A stretch of DNA of 64,000 nt from Trema orientale (GCA_002914845.1 JXTC01000001.1:1163938-1227937), one strand, 5' to 3'. Shown: positions 49,884 through 62,919, numbered from the stretch's first letter. Notes: generated by a model from the sequence alone, not told the origin. Program-made: numbers and translations.

Positions 49884-50689
49884 TGTCAAAACCAGAATTT
49901 TAAAGTCGCGATTTTTAGTAATTTTAAGTTGAAACAGTTATAAATAATGATTTTTCTAAAATTCCAAAAAATCGAGTACTTGAAATTTTAAATTTTAGTC
50001 CTCAAAAGTAAGTAAAATTCAAATTAAGGGAACCCCTCATTAATATAGGTCTTTCAAGAAAATACTTCACTTAAAGATTAGAGGAATCCCAATTAATTTA
50101 TTTAGAAATATTTTGATAAATTATAAATTTCAATAAAGAGAGTTCAGTGAGAGTTCAACTTTAAACTTTAGGCCCAATGTCTAAATAATTTACATAAAAT
50201 TATTTATGTTTCTAAGTACTCAATTTAATAGCAACATCATCCTCATACATCTACTTAGTAAATACACTACTATTAGTTAAATAATTTAACATAGAAAGGA
50301 AAAGAAGATATAAAATAAGAACCAACCAATGAAGATATAGGAAATGACATACATATGCCAAACAAGCTTGTTAAGCCACCATGACAATTATCCCAAAAAT
50401 AAATCAACACCTAAAAGTGAGAGGATGTAAAAAGTGAGTGCGTGAATACTCAGTAGAGATTCAATTCTAAGTTTTTGACTAAAATAAATACTTACTTTCA
50501 AGGTCCTGCATAGTCAGTAAATTATTCAAACAGTTTTACTGAAATCCAACTGAAAACACTATCCAAAGGTTTATATATTTCAAACCATTATAAATATAGT
50601 CTTAAAATAAAATCATTGTCCAAAGGTTCAAACATTCCAAACCATTATAAAATATCATATCAAAACCAGTATATATCAATTCAAGTCAA

Positions 50690-50970
50690 TCACATAACAG
50701 GCAATACAATCAATGACAAGTCTGAGCTACCAAAGATTGGTGACCGTAAATGTACAATGTAGTGTGAATCACCCAAATGGATGACTACACATGTGTACTG
50801 TATTCGAATCACTAAAGTTAGTGACCGTGAGTGTAATATGTAGTCCGTGCACCCTAGATAGGGTACCGCAAATCCGAGTACCCTGAATGGGTACCATAAA
50901 TTTGAGCATCCTGAAAGGGTATATATCGTAAGTCTGAGCACACTGAAGGAGTACCGTAAGTCTGTCGGCC
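50690..50970. repeat. Degenerate tandem repeat of about 30-35 bp in copy D
   Basis: Units of the form ACCGTAAGTCTGAGCACCCTGAATGGGT recur about seven times with decay. Long minus-strand open frames here (50690-51046, 50769-51062) are by-products of the repeat. Confidence 0.7.
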
Positions 50971-51341
50971 GGGTAGGTGCAATGAATACATGCAATACTA
51001 TATGTATGACAAGAACGAGAATATGTACTATTTTCCACAAAATCATAAAATAGACAATGCAATATTTTTAATTAACAAAGTTAAGTTCTCAAAACTAAAT
51101 TCTTATTCAAATTGGATTTTATAAAATTTCGGTAGCATAACAGCAGTTTTCATCAAAACCAATAAAATCCAGTTCCTGCAGAAAACAATTCCAAAACAAG
51201 ATAATTTGGTACGCCAACTAGTATGACGTGCCTCTCAGACAGTTTATATATAAAATCATGACAAAACATGCATAAATCACATTTTAATCAAATATTTTCA
51301 CAAAATTCCATATTTATTGAAAATATATGGAAATCAAAATA

Positions 51342-53981
51342 TGTAAAACCCCTTAAAAATTAAGGGTAAAATTGTAACTTTTGGAAAAATGGCAAACTTG
51401 TAATTTTGAATTTTTAGGTATTTAATTAATTAAATCTGAGATGAATGTGGATACATTTAAGTCTAAGTTCATTTAGGGTTAAATTATAATTATTTTTGAA
51501 AAATGAGGGACTAAACTGAAAGAATCTTTTATAATTTGTCCAAAGTATAATTTTGGGGAGTTATTTGGTCTAATCAGATAAAGCCACGTGTCCCACTATT
51601 TACAATTTCCGAAAATTCCTCTATTTTTCCTTTCTTTTCTCACGAAAGCCTTTCAGCTATAACCGATTCCCACCCGCACTGCACTGCTCACACGCGAGCT
51701 CCTCCGGCCACCAAACAGCCCGACGCGCCAGACCGCCCTGACCGGAAGCCACCGACGAAGCTACCCCCGGTATCACCGACGCGAAACGCCGCGCTTCGCC
51801 GGAGTTACGGGCTGCCGAAACTTCCACCACCTGAACGGTTTTTCACCTGCCGTTTTTTCCTCCGACGTCCGATCAGTTCACCGTCGCCGCCGTTCAACTC
51901 GTCTCGACATCAGCTTCCATTTTCGACCACTCACGGCCTCTAACTCAGCTCCAGTGAGAAGTTAGTTACTGTAGTAATATTTTATTATTAAAATTTGTGG
52001 TATTTTTATAATTATTTCAAAATTGAATTATTTATTCTGAGAAAACTATATCATGTTAAAGAGGAGATTTAAACAAGAAAAATCATGATTTTGATGTGTT
52101 GAAACGGTATCCGAAAGTGAGTTAATTATTGAATTGAAAAAGTGGTATTTTTCTAAATATTTCCAAAATATGATATTTTTATAATTTTTGGATTTTTGAG
52201 CTTAATTAATGCTAGGAACTCGAAACTAAGTTCTGACTTCGAATTTGGACTCAGTGAGGTCGGGACATGAATTTTGATATAAAATACCACTATGTTTCGT
52301 CGTGGAACGAAAATTAGAATTTCGTGGCACAAAACTGCACTATTTTGCGTGCTACGGACTGGTCCTGCACCGGGACCCATTTTTGATAAACTATATATCT
52401 AACCCAATGTTTTTGGGTGCTCTGAATTCAGTGGTGATCTCCGTTTATCAATCTGAGACTCCAATTGGAAATTCACGTTTTCAAGTGAACGTGTCGGGAT
52501 CCAGAAACGACCATCTGAACAACCAGGTAACCAACTAAGGACTTTTCTAGCATCGTTAGCTCGGTATAACTACATTTCGAGGTAGGGGATTCGATTGCCT
52601 TATTTTTCCTTATTTTTCATAAAAATTGGAATTTATTGTGAAGAGTGAAATTTCGTGATTTTATTAAATTAAATTGTTTGAATAATTATTTTAGTGAATT
52701 ATGAATTTGTGAAACATTGTGGACTGCACTGGGTAATTTACGTGTGATTTTGTACAGATTTTATACGTGGGATTTTATTAAACCGTTGAAATTGTACTGT
52801 TGGATTTTAAAGTACAAAATGAATTTATTTAAAAATCAGAGCACGTCTAGAATAATACTACATGGTTGTTTACATTACCTCTTGTATTGCATGTACCATA
52901 GGATCATACATGAGGTCCATCTTAGACATCGCAGTGTTTAGTGGGCGGCCATTGTTCCTACCCTCAGTTAGAGCCCGTAAACCCGCGCGGGGTTTCTGAT
53001 TTCCCCATTCGATAGGTGTAGGCATTCAGTTGCCCCTCCAGTTTGGTAGGCATAGACACATGGGTGTCCCTCCGGTTTTCTAGGATTAGATTTCAGGCAG
53101 AGAGTACTCAATACATATAGTACAAGTTACTCTGGTTCGTGATGAGAGGATGTGAGCTCATGAGATTGTTTCATTTGTGATATGTGCACTCTAGATTATT
53201 TATTTGATTTCTCTTATTAGTTTTAAATATGATTTTAGATGGTGATTTTGACTCGTATTTGATTTGGTATATTGTGAAATTATTTTTAGAACAACTAACC
53301 ATGCAGGGAATTTTTAAATGAATGTTTTCCCAAAAAGGCAACTGGGTATCCTACTGGGCATTTCATGCTCACCCTCCTTCTTTCCTCCCCTCCCCCCCTA
53401 TTTCCCCCACTTTCAGGTGTCTGACTATTTGAGGTAGTTGTCTTAATGGATAGACAAGCCGTGCAGCTTGTATATGCAGTCCTACTCTAAATCTCTGGTG
53501 GGTGTTCGTACTCTGTATCTTTTTTTTCTTGTTCAATTATTTAGCCAAGATTAGTAAATCTACTAAGTGTATGTATGAGAATGGTGTCATTTTGAGAACT
53601 TGAAATTACAAGTGATTTTATGTAATCTATTTTATATGTTGAAGTAAAGATTTCAGTTGAACTCACTTTACCAAAGTGTATGATTTCTCAACAAGTTTTC
53701 AAATGGGATAGCTAAAATTTTTCTTAAACTTTGATGAGTATTTTTCTTATGTAGTTAAAAACTGATAAGAGTTTTAATGATTTTGGTATTTATAATAATT
53801 TAATGACCAAAATGAAACTAAAATTAATAGAAAGTTTCATGGTTATAAAATTTGTTACTTTGGAGGACAAAAATGAAAATTTTAAGTACTAAAATTATCT
53901 GGAATCTCGGAAAGTCACTGTTTACTACTATTTTTATATAAAATTACTAACAGTTATGACTTTGAAATTCTGGTCGTGACA
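51342..53981 (+). mobile_element. 2.6 kb repeat family (solo-LTR-like), copy B, nested in copy D
   Basis: Starts TGTAAAACCCC and ends GGTCGTGACA (TG...CA). Flanks are AAATA on the left and AAATT on the right, close to a 5-bp target duplication. It lies in opposite orientation to copy D, which it splits. A GC-rich block (51640-51960) ends AACTCAGCTCCAGTGAGAA. No pol or gag sequence is present, so a solo LTR is the simplest reading; a non-autonomous element is possible. Confidence 0.78.
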
Positions 53982-55011
53982 AAATTAAACTAATTTAAAG
54001 AACAAGTAATTGAATTCCTACCCCAATCTAGTGACTAGATAGTGCTACGACGCTATTGAGAGCGTTTGATGTTGTTTGGATGGTCCGGGGTCATTTTCGA
54101 ACCTTTGATGATTTGGTTTGAAAATTCGATTTTCTAACGGGATGTCGAATAGAGAAACAAATATCTCCACTCAATTCCTAACATCAAAATTAGATAGGTT
54201 AGACATAAAACTTGTTCAATTTGGACTCAAGCCGAATCCAGACCCACGACATGCAAAATGAGATAAATTTGAGCCGTCAGATTTCTTTTTTCGTGTCGGC
54301 CACTAAACATAGTCAGTATATATCTCAAAATTCATGTTTTCACGAGTATATCACAACTATGAGATTTATTTGACGATCTAACAGTCGGATTGAAAAATCA
54401 ATACACAAACTAAAATAACTCAAAACTGTCAAAAATGGCGAAATTGGATCCTGGAAAACTCGAATCTAGATATATATACCATGTAAAAGATCGTGCTGAG
54501 AGGAGTTGAATGAGACCGGTTTCACAGCCTGAGGTGGCTAGAATCGCTCTCGGCGGCTAAACTCCTCCGCGTCACTCTTTCTTCTCTAGTGACGTTCTGG
54601 AGCTCTGGTGGCTACGATAGCTCGACGGTCGGTTCCTCTCGCGGTGGCATGTCATCCTAGCTGGTTGGCGTCGATCGCCGTCGAATGGAAATAGCTCGTC
54701 AGAGCTGCGCTGCAGTGGCGGATGATTTTTAAAGAGAGAGAAAGAGAGTGTCGAGAGAGAGGAGAGAGAAAGAGCTTAGATGAATGAGGGTGCCCACATG
54801 GCAAATAATAAATGGGCATCAGGATTTGCAAATAAGTCCCTAGTTTGAGAATTTTATCATTTTAGTCCCTTAAAATTGCAAAATAGTCCAAATTCTCAAC
54901 TTTTCTTTCAATTAAGTCCAGATTCTTATTTTTATTATTATTTTTTTATTGGCAAAAGGACCAAAATACCCTTACTAAAATAAGGGGTTTTACAGATTTT
55001 CTTTTTATTTC

Positions 55012-57345
55012 TGTCACGACCCGAACTCTAGACTAGTGGCAGAAAAAAAATTTTACAAATGAAAATTCAAAACTTGTTTTAGAAAAATTTATAAAATAGT
55101 TTTAAAAATAAAATTCCCACATTTTGGTGATCTCTGTTAGACGTAGACTGATAATAAATTTATAAAATAAGACCAAGCATCATCATCAATTGCATAATCC
55201 AGGCATAATTGTTTTTTAGACCAAGTCTGTGATACAGGCCTTTGTGTAATAATAGAAGCCAAGATACATACACAGAGTTATTTTACATAGTTACCAATTA
55301 TTCAAAACAGTTACAAGCTCCTCTCTATTATGCTCCTGAATTATCAAAATCACACTGAACACCACCTGAGAAGGAAAAGAATAAGGTTAGCATGAAATGC
55401 CCAACAGGATACCCGGTTATCTTTTTGGAAAAATATTTAATTCTAAAACATGTGCATGGTTAGTTATTTTGAAAACAGTTCATAAAATATATTAAAAAAA
55501 AAAATCAAATCAACTGTACATTGAAAATCATTATCAAAAACCACAAAAAAACCAAAGATAAAAACCATAGTGCACATATCACAAATCACCCATCTCATGA
55601 GCTCACATCCTCTCATCACGAACCAGAGAAACTCATACTATATGTACTAAGTACTCTTTGCCTGATACCTACCCCAGAAAACTGGAGGGACACCTATATG
55701 TCTATGCCTACCAAACCGGAGGGGCAATTGAATACCTACACCTACCGAGTAGAGTTAATCAGAAGACCCCGCACGGGTTTACGGGCTCTCATCAGGGGTG
55801 GAGGTGCTGGCCACCTACTAAACACTGTGATATCTGAGATGGATCTCATGTGTGATCCTATAGTATGTGCAATATATAGTGAGGTACAATCAACTATGCG
55901 GTAACATATTAGACGTACTCTGATTTTTAATCAAAAGTTGTTTTGTGCTCTTTAAGATTTTAATAATGTAACACAAGTATATTTATACAAACCCAAATAT
56001 TAATCATGTACAAAAATATTTATAAAACCATCCAGAGCAGTCTATAATATAATAATCACGTTTTATTAAAATTTATGTTAAATATGGTAATTGAATCCCT
56101 TACCTCGAGATGATAACTATACTAAACTAACAACGCTCGAAAATTTCTCACTGGTCACTTGGGTGCTTAGATAATCCTTTCGGGATTCCGATAAGCTCAA
56201 TTTAAAAAGTGACTTTTTCAACGAAGCCTCAAATTGAGAAACAGAGGTGATCACAACTGAATTCCTAGCGCCTAAAATAGTTAGGTTAGACATATAATTC
56301 GTCAAATTTGAGTCTCGGGCTAAGTCTCGGCCGGTGACATGCAAAATGGCACTATTCATGAGCCTCGTGCTTCGATTTTTGTGCTATTTCGAAACATAGT
56401 GATATTTTATATCAAAGTTCGCCTCTCGAACTCACTGAGCCCTTCAAAGTCAGAATTCAGTTTCAAGGTATGAGCCTTAAACGGGCTTTAAATCTGTGAA
56501 TTTACAAAAGTATCACTTTTTGGAAATTATTTGAAAAATATCTATTTTTTCAATTTGAAAATTAAAATACTTTCGGATATCATTTCAACGATAACAACTG
56601 TAATTATTCATGATTTTTCGTCCTCTTTAACACTATATAACTATTTCGTGCAAACTAATTCTCTAACAAAAATAATTATAAAAATACCATAAAATTGTTT
56701 GAAAAATGGTCAAATCAAATAAATTCTTACCTGCGGTGAGTTGACAACTGAAACCAGTCGGAAACTAACGGTGATGATGAGAGGAATCCAGATGTACCGG
56801 TAGTGGCGTGAAAGGATGTCGGATGAAGTTCCGGCGACTGAAAATTTGATTCGGTGGTAGAAACTTCATCGTGGCCGATCTCCGGCATCGATCAACGTTT
56901 CATGACGAGGAGGGGTGGCATGACTTAGTCAAAGGGTGGCGGAGGTCATTGGGTGGCATGTGGCCGGCGGCAATGTAATGGCTGGATGACTAAATAGAGC
57001 TTCAACTTTTTTGGTCTCTCTTTGAAGAAGGTGAAAAATGTCGAGGATTTAAAGGCAATTTCAGGAATTATAGTACACGTGTCCAGTCCAAAACGTGTGG
57101 AGCACTGTTTCATTAATTGCACTTTGGCCTAAATTTTAAAATATTCTTTCAATTACTACCTTAAATATTTAGTTTTAATCCCTGATTTCATATTTCTTTT
57201 ACACTTAGGTCCTAATAAACCTAGACTTAATTGTGTCCGGATACAACTAAGATATTTTCATTTAAATATTCGAAAAATTCGAAATTATGACAATACTCTT
57301 AACACGAAATTACTTATATACCTCTTTAAAATTCCGGATTTTACA
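55012..57345 (-). mobile_element. 2.3 kb repeat family, copy C, with perfect target duplication
   Basis: Starts TGTCACGACCCGAACTC and ends CCGGATTTTACA. ATTTC lies immediately on both sides (55007-55011 and 57346-57350), a perfect 5-bp target duplication expected of LTR-retrotransposon integration. Same orientation as copy D. On the minus strand it keeps consensus splice donors CGCAG/GTAAG (about 56731) and CTCGAG/GTAAGG (about 56104). Confidence 0.85.
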
Positions 57346-57688
57346 ATTTCTATATTTTATTAAGTTAGTTTTTCTTTTTATTTTAGAAATATAATCTATT
57401 TATTCATTTAATATGCAATTAATCTCTTAAAGCCTTATCAATATCTTCCAACAAGACAAGATTCATCCAAAGAGTCTTGAATAAAGAAAAGAAGGAGACA
57501 AGAGGAAAAATATTTTGTTGCTCCCTTGTCCATAATTATAAATTTTTTGGCGGAGAAGAATTGTATTTATCATGTTTTCTTAAATTTATACATTAATTTC
57601 ATCAATATGCCTCCCTTTTTTGAAAATGTGTCCGAGTACGTAGTTATTTTGTTATTATTTATAAGTTTAGAAGTCTAATTCATAGTTA
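57346..57688. other. AT-rich spacer
   Basis: No gene. TATTAAGTTAGTTTTTC at about 57358 repeats the left flank of copy D (about 49868-49883), hinting at an older local duplication. Confidence 0.45.
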
Positions 57689-58241
57689 GAGCATCTCTAA
57701 TGCATTATGCTAAAAAATATGTGCTAATGCTAAATTTAGTATACATTTTTTGAATTTTGCTCCATTATATACATGCTGAAAGAAATTCTATTTTGCATTT
57801 TCAATATTATTTTATTTTGAACGTATTTTTTCTATTACATTACCTCTATTTTATTATCCAAATACACATCTTAAAAACTAATTTCACTAACCAATTTTCA
57901 GTTACGCATATTATATATAAATGAACAAAATAATCAATGAAAAATAGTTGTAAGTAGAATTTTATTCTACTATTGATTCTAACTGATAATAATTTAGCAA
58001 GAATAAACTTGTAAATAAAATTTAATGAAGAAATATCATATACAAATATTATATATTATAAATTATCTCACATATTAAAATTTAGCATGTGCTCTTTTTG
58101 TGCAATATTTGGCTCAACAAATAGCACATGCTAAAAATTATGCTAAATATAGCATACCATTCGAGAGCTAATTTTTAGCCAAATATTAAAATTCGCATTA
58201 GCATGACCTATAGTTATATAGCGTGCTTATTGGAGATGCTT
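57689..58241. mobile_element. Tourist-like MITE, copy 3 (different subfamily)
   Basis: Starts GAGCATCTCTAATGC and ends ATTGGAGATGCTT; TTA lies on both sides (57686-57688 and 58242-58244). The inner sequence (ATGCTAAATTTAG and its complement) differs from the other two Tourist copies. No coding capacity. Confidence 0.8.
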
Positions 58242-58559
58242 TTAGAATTTGACTTAATTTCTCAACTTTGGTGATTAATACTGTTCATTTATCTCATTTT
58301 CTTGGTATTACTTATCGCAATAATTAAGTAGATGAACTCTGTGCAATGAAGAATTTCACCAAGTCTTTCTCATGTACAAATTGGATCTACTTGAACGAAA
58401 CAATGATTGACTTTTCTATACATACGTATATTAATCTACTTCACTCTAAATTGCCTCCCAACCAAATAATCAATAAATCCCGCTTCAAAAAAAAATCATC
58501 AATAAATGATTAATTATGTTGCTCGTTTTGGGTTGGAAAAATAATATTAATATCACCGA

Positions 58560-59383
58560 GAAAAACACAGCAAGGTTTGCTCGTCGCTCACTCTTCTTTT
58601 TATCCATGACTTCCAAATCCATTTTCCACGGCAATAAACAGGAGTCGCTGGCTTCGGTTTCTCCTTATTTAGGCCATCTCCAACTAGAAACTCTATTTTG
58701 CAGCAACTAAAACTTTAAAATGCAGTAATTTTACTCTATATTTTTTTTTCCATCTCTAACCCATTACTCCAAATACTACACCAAAAATGATATTCTCTAC
58801 CAAAAAAGAATATTCTCTATAACAAAAAATAATATTCTTTTTATCTTTTACCTAAATCTCTTTTTTACCCCTTATCTCTCTATAAATATTTTATTTAAAC
58901 AATTACTTCACCAATATACTTATATAAATCATATTAACTATTTCTAAATATGAAATATTTTTTATAATCAAATTAAAACTATTAAATTAATTAATCTTCA
59001 TTTAAATTAACTTAACAATTAATATAAAATCATTTACAATAATTAACATATTTTAAATGCAACAACTTTAACCAAGGATATATGTGGAATTAAACGTTTA
59101 AAAAGGGGCATTTTTAGAAGTTGGACAAAAAGAAAACATAAAAGGCAAAAAAAAAAAAAAAGGCAAAATGGCGTTCTGCTACAGTGCCGCACTATTAATA
59201 GCGCGGCACTGTAGCTCACCCGCATTTTGCTGCAGAATTTGCAGCTGGGTTGGAGAGCCAAACCTACTCAATTTCTAGCAAAAACGGCATTTTGCCGTGT
59301 GATTGGAGATGCTCTTACATTCTTCATCGCAGGCTCTGGCGCCGAAGGCGAAGAATTAAGAGCTGTTTGCACTCCGATTTTGT
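58560..59383 (-). pseudogene. Partial DUF7054 pseudogene, interrupted by a MITE
   Basis: 58565-58668 matches 48367-48470 of the functional gene (shared GTTTGCTCGTCGCTCACTCTT and CATGACTTCCAAATCCAT-type stretches), and 59318-59383 continues the match at 48477-48550 (CTTCATC, GGCTC, AAGAGCT, CCGATT). Only the 3' half of the coding region is present, with indels that break the frame. The MITE at 58672-59314 sits exactly at the break. The 3' flanks also match weakly, so a segment larger than the gene was copied. Confidence 0.8.
58672..59314 (-). mobile_element. Tourist-like MITE, copy 2
   Basis: Starts GGCCATCTCCAAC and ends GATTGGAGATGCTC; TTA on both sides (58669-58671 and 59315-59317). Same family as 13909-14340 in reverse orientation, about 210 bp longer. 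It carries a small inner palindrome, ACAGTGCCGC / GCGGCACTGT, near 59179-59214. Confidence 0.88.
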
Positions 59384-61132
59384 CCAATTTTTGTTTATTT
59401 GAGCATTCATTTGTCTAAAAAATTATGGACATTGAGGGAAAGTTTAAGTGGTACTTTTTTCTTCACTAGAGATATGAATATTCTTTACTCGATTAATACT
59501 CTCTAATACAAACAAAAAAAAATTATATCACTAATATTGGAGAGATAAAGAACGGAAAGAGTAATTTTAATTATAAAGGCAAAAAAAAATTCAGGTAAGC
59601 CTATGTTGTTGCCTTTTTGAAATTGCATATTATTGGAAAACCCCAGAAAAATTAGTAAATGCAAAGGTAGAAATTTTGTGGGGAAAAAAAAAAAAAAAAG
59701 AGCAAAAGTAGAAGAAGACATGAAGACGTGCATGAGCAGTACTACACCGTACCCATGACTTTCTCTTCTGTTTTTGCTTTTTTATGTTTTATTTTGTTTT
59801 GTTTTTTTTTTCTTTTCAAATCTTGAAGCCAATAAACGTTGATAACGTCGTCTACTAAAGAAAACCGACAGAGGAAAATTTTTATGACGTGTCATGTTTT
59901 TATTCGTCGGACAAAAAATGGGACAGGCAAACCGGACAGGGGATCTAGCTCCAACCATTAGCCCAAATAAAAATAAGCCATTGCTTAAAGCCCATAATTA
60001 TGGAAGCCCCAAATTTTCCCCTTTTTATGGCAGTTTCTTCTTTTTTTTTTTTTTTTATTTAGCTAGAGTATTTGATAACCTAAATTTTAGCTATTACCCA
60101 TATTATCAGATTTCAAAAGTAAATATTCTTTTACCATATATTCTTAATTTTGCAATGTCAAATATAATGGATAAAACTAATTTATTCCTTTTTCTTGAAA
60201 ACTAAAAACGCATTTTTTGGAATTAATTTTTTTCTTTTTTTTTTTCAATTTGCATGTTTTTATTTTTGTTTTTGAGAAAATTACTCTCATTTTCTTCTTC
60301 TTCTTCGGTAGTATGCATTCACATTTCTTCTCCTTCTCAACACAAAAATCCCATCTTCTTCTAAAGACATCTTAAGACTACATATTGGTATTCTTTTCTC
60401 AAGATTTCTTCTACCTACAAAAGAACATTAGAAAAAAAAATACTCTCTATGTCAATATCTAAATTCTCTTTAGCGTATTTTTTAAAAGACAACATTTTAC
60501 ACAGATGGGATAAAAAAAGGTCTTTGGTAAATAGAGAAAAAGAGTTATGAAAAGAGTTTAAAGATCTCTGATTATATCTTTCTGATAGGTACAAATTTTC
60601 TTTAGTGTACTTTCTAAAAGATAACATTTTACAACAATGGAAAAAAACAAGTCTATGAGAAATAGATAAGAAAAGTTGTGAAAAGAATTTGAAGATCTCA
60701 AATTATATCTTTCTAACTTTTCTCTTATTAATTTCTTGATTATTGTTTGTTGAATTATATATTAATTAAGTTCTTTTTTTGTTGTATTTTTTCACAATTT
60801 TTTTCTTCAAAAAGGCCCCTTTTAGAAATTTTGCTTAGGGCCCAAAATAGCTTAAGCTGATCCTGTGAGAAACATGAAAACAAATAAACAAATCGATTAA
60901 TGTTTCAAATTCTGAAAATTGGTCCATATACTCTTTAAATTAAATATATATATATTAAAATATCTTAATATATATGACAGAGTTTTTATTAAGAAAGCCA
61001 AAAAAATTTAGAAGAAGATATAAGGATTGATCAAACAGTCTTCAAGGGGAATTTAGACCATATACTACTTTTCGGATTAAAGTGTGAAAAATATGGTGTA
61101 CAGACACATTACTTTACAAAAATACGGACTTT
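59384..61132. other. AT-rich intergenic DNA
   Basis: No gene recognised. A degenerate direct repeat lies at about 60460-60720 (TCTAAATTCTCTTTAG...GATCTC type, two units about 130 bp apart). Confidence 0.5.
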
Positions 61133-61561
61133 GGCTATGTTTGGTAGGAAGGAAAAGGGAGAGGAAGGAAAAATTTTGAGGGAAAAGTGGAGGGAAAAAA
61201 AATTTTGGGTTGTTTGGTAAGAGGGAAAAGGGAAGGGAAGAGAAAATGGAAGAGAAAATGGGAGGGAAAAATATAGTGGGACCCACTCCAATATTTTCCT
61301 CCCAAAAATGGAGAGAAAAGGGAGAGGAAAAGTTTTTTTACAAATACTTTAAAGTAAATTTACCAAATTAACCTTGTATACTACTTTTAAAATTTTAATA
61401 AAAAGGGCAAAATAGTCATTTTAAAATATACTAATTTTCTTTCCTTCCTACATACCAAACAACAATTGAGGAAAGACACTTTCCTTTCCATCCTACACAT
61501 TTTCTTTCCCTCCTAATTTTTCCTTCTCTCCTACTTTCTTTCCTCTCTACCAAACATAGCC
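61133..61561. mobile_element. hAT-like MITE with long G-rich/C-rich inverted ends
   Basis: The left end GGCTATGTTTGGTAG followed by GGAAGG-type purine runs mirrors the right end CTACCAAACATAGCC preceded by CCTTCCTCC-type pyrimidine runs, over about 60 bp. Plant hAT MITEs often carry this TTTGGTA-type terminus. No clear 8-bp target duplication was found, so the superfamily is tentative. Confidence 0.7.
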
Positions 61562-62432
61562 TGTTTTCCTATACGGCCTTATATGCTGCCAAGTGCCAAG
61601 CACCGAAAAAAAAAAGTTATAAAATAATAAACACTGAAGGGTCTAACGCGCGTGGTCAGCGAGTTTCTGCGTGTGTCAGACCAGCGTTGCATCAGGCCTG
61701 ATGCGACATTCTTTTTTTTTTTAATTTTTATTATTTTGAGATTTTTAAATATTTTTATTGTTTATTCTTTTTCTTTGCTTTTTTTTTTTCCTTCTATTCA
61801 ATTTTTATTCTTTTTTTTTTCAAGTTTTTAGAGTATTTTTTTTTCCTTTTCATTAATTCTTTTTGTTAAGTTTTTTAACACTCAAATATTTAAAAAATAA
61901 AGAAAAACTTTTAGCACATGACTTTTTTTTAAGTTTGTTTTTGCTTTAAAATTTATAGGATATGAATTTATTTATAATTAAAAAATATTATTTTTTGCCT
62001 TTTCATCAGTTTTTCAATTTGTTAATTTTATATCACACTTAGTTAAAAAAAAACTGTCCAATTTTTTCAAAAAAAAAATTGTGCAGCGAAAATAATTTTT
62101 TTAATTTGTTTACCTTTACTATTTTAAAATATTAATATATTTTAAACTTATGTTACTTTAAGTATCTATTTGATATACTCATTTTTTTGTGGGTCATGGA
62201 ATCCGGTGAGAATTTTAGTAGATTACTCGAGTTTTCAACTCCTTATTGGTTAGAGAAGCTCTTGTTATTCTCCAGAAAATATAAAGAACAGTGGACATAG
62301 GTTCATCTTTTTTTAGGCTGAACTACTATAAAATTCTTGTCTCTTTACTTTATTTTATTTTTCAATTTATTTCACACATAAGCCACATCTTGCAATTTCC
62401 TAAATTCGTTATTGACAAAACCTCCGTCAACA
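61562..62432. other. AT-rich DNA ending in a probable gypsy 5' LTR end
   Basis: Mostly T-rich low-complexity sequence to about 62150. The stretch 62330-62432, ending CTCCGTCAACA, probably is the 3' end of a 5' LTR, because a primer-binding-like site and gag follow. Confidence 0.45.
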
Positions 62433-62919
62433 ATTGGTGCTAGAATAAGGGCATTCCAGCAAAAAATTTGTCATTCTCGTCCATTCAACAATGGCAAACA
62501 CTAGGAACATTACCAGAAACGCTGGAGTTAGCTAAAATCAACCTCAAAGTGCTGCTGCATAGGTCGATCCTACTCAGGATCAACCAGCTATGACCATACT
62601 TGCAGAGAATATTGTTCAGAGACAAGATCGCATGGAGGATGCTCTTACAAACCTTCAACAAATTATCAATCAGATCAATGATTCTTTGAGGCAACTTGCT
62701 GAAGGACATATGATAATGCCACCACAACAGGAGTGCCCCAGAGATCGTTCTGTTCGACGACCCGAAAGGGGGATTCATATTCAAGAAGTGGGAAATCGCA
62801 ACCAGTCCAGATTTCAACAAGAGCGCCATGCAGATCGCACTTCTAAGGGAAAAGGGAAGGTCACAGATTTACTACAGGAGTCTGGCACTAGGAGTCAAGG
62901 AGCGTCTTTGAAAGGATAA
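62433..62919 (+). pseudogene. Gypsy gag fragment with primer-binding-like site
   Basis: TTGGTGCTAGAATAAGGGC at about 62434 looks like the primer-binding/leader segment of Tat-type gypsy elements. The frame from 62491 begins MANTRNITRNAGVS, has two stops, then continues as TILAENIVQRQDRMEDALTNL... with a charged tail to 62919. This is a decayed gag N-terminal part; no pol follows. Confidence 0.55.

Larger units (their letters stand above)
49884..54994 (-). mobile_element. 2.3-2.6 kb repeat family, copy D, split by copy B
   Basis: The left part 49884-51341 starts TGTCAAAACCAG (relative of TGTCACGACC) and the right part about 53982-54994 ends GGGGTTTTACA. Together they make about 2.47 kb in the same order as copy C (55012-57345), so this is one element interrupted by copy B. 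The flanking 5-mers GTTTT (49879-49883) and GATTT (54995-54999) are a near match. The left part carries degenerate tandem units (50690-50970). Confidence 0.7.

Noticed and set aside
50690-51062. Minus-strand frames of about 100 codons
   Set aside because: They arise from the degenerate tandem repeat in copy D.
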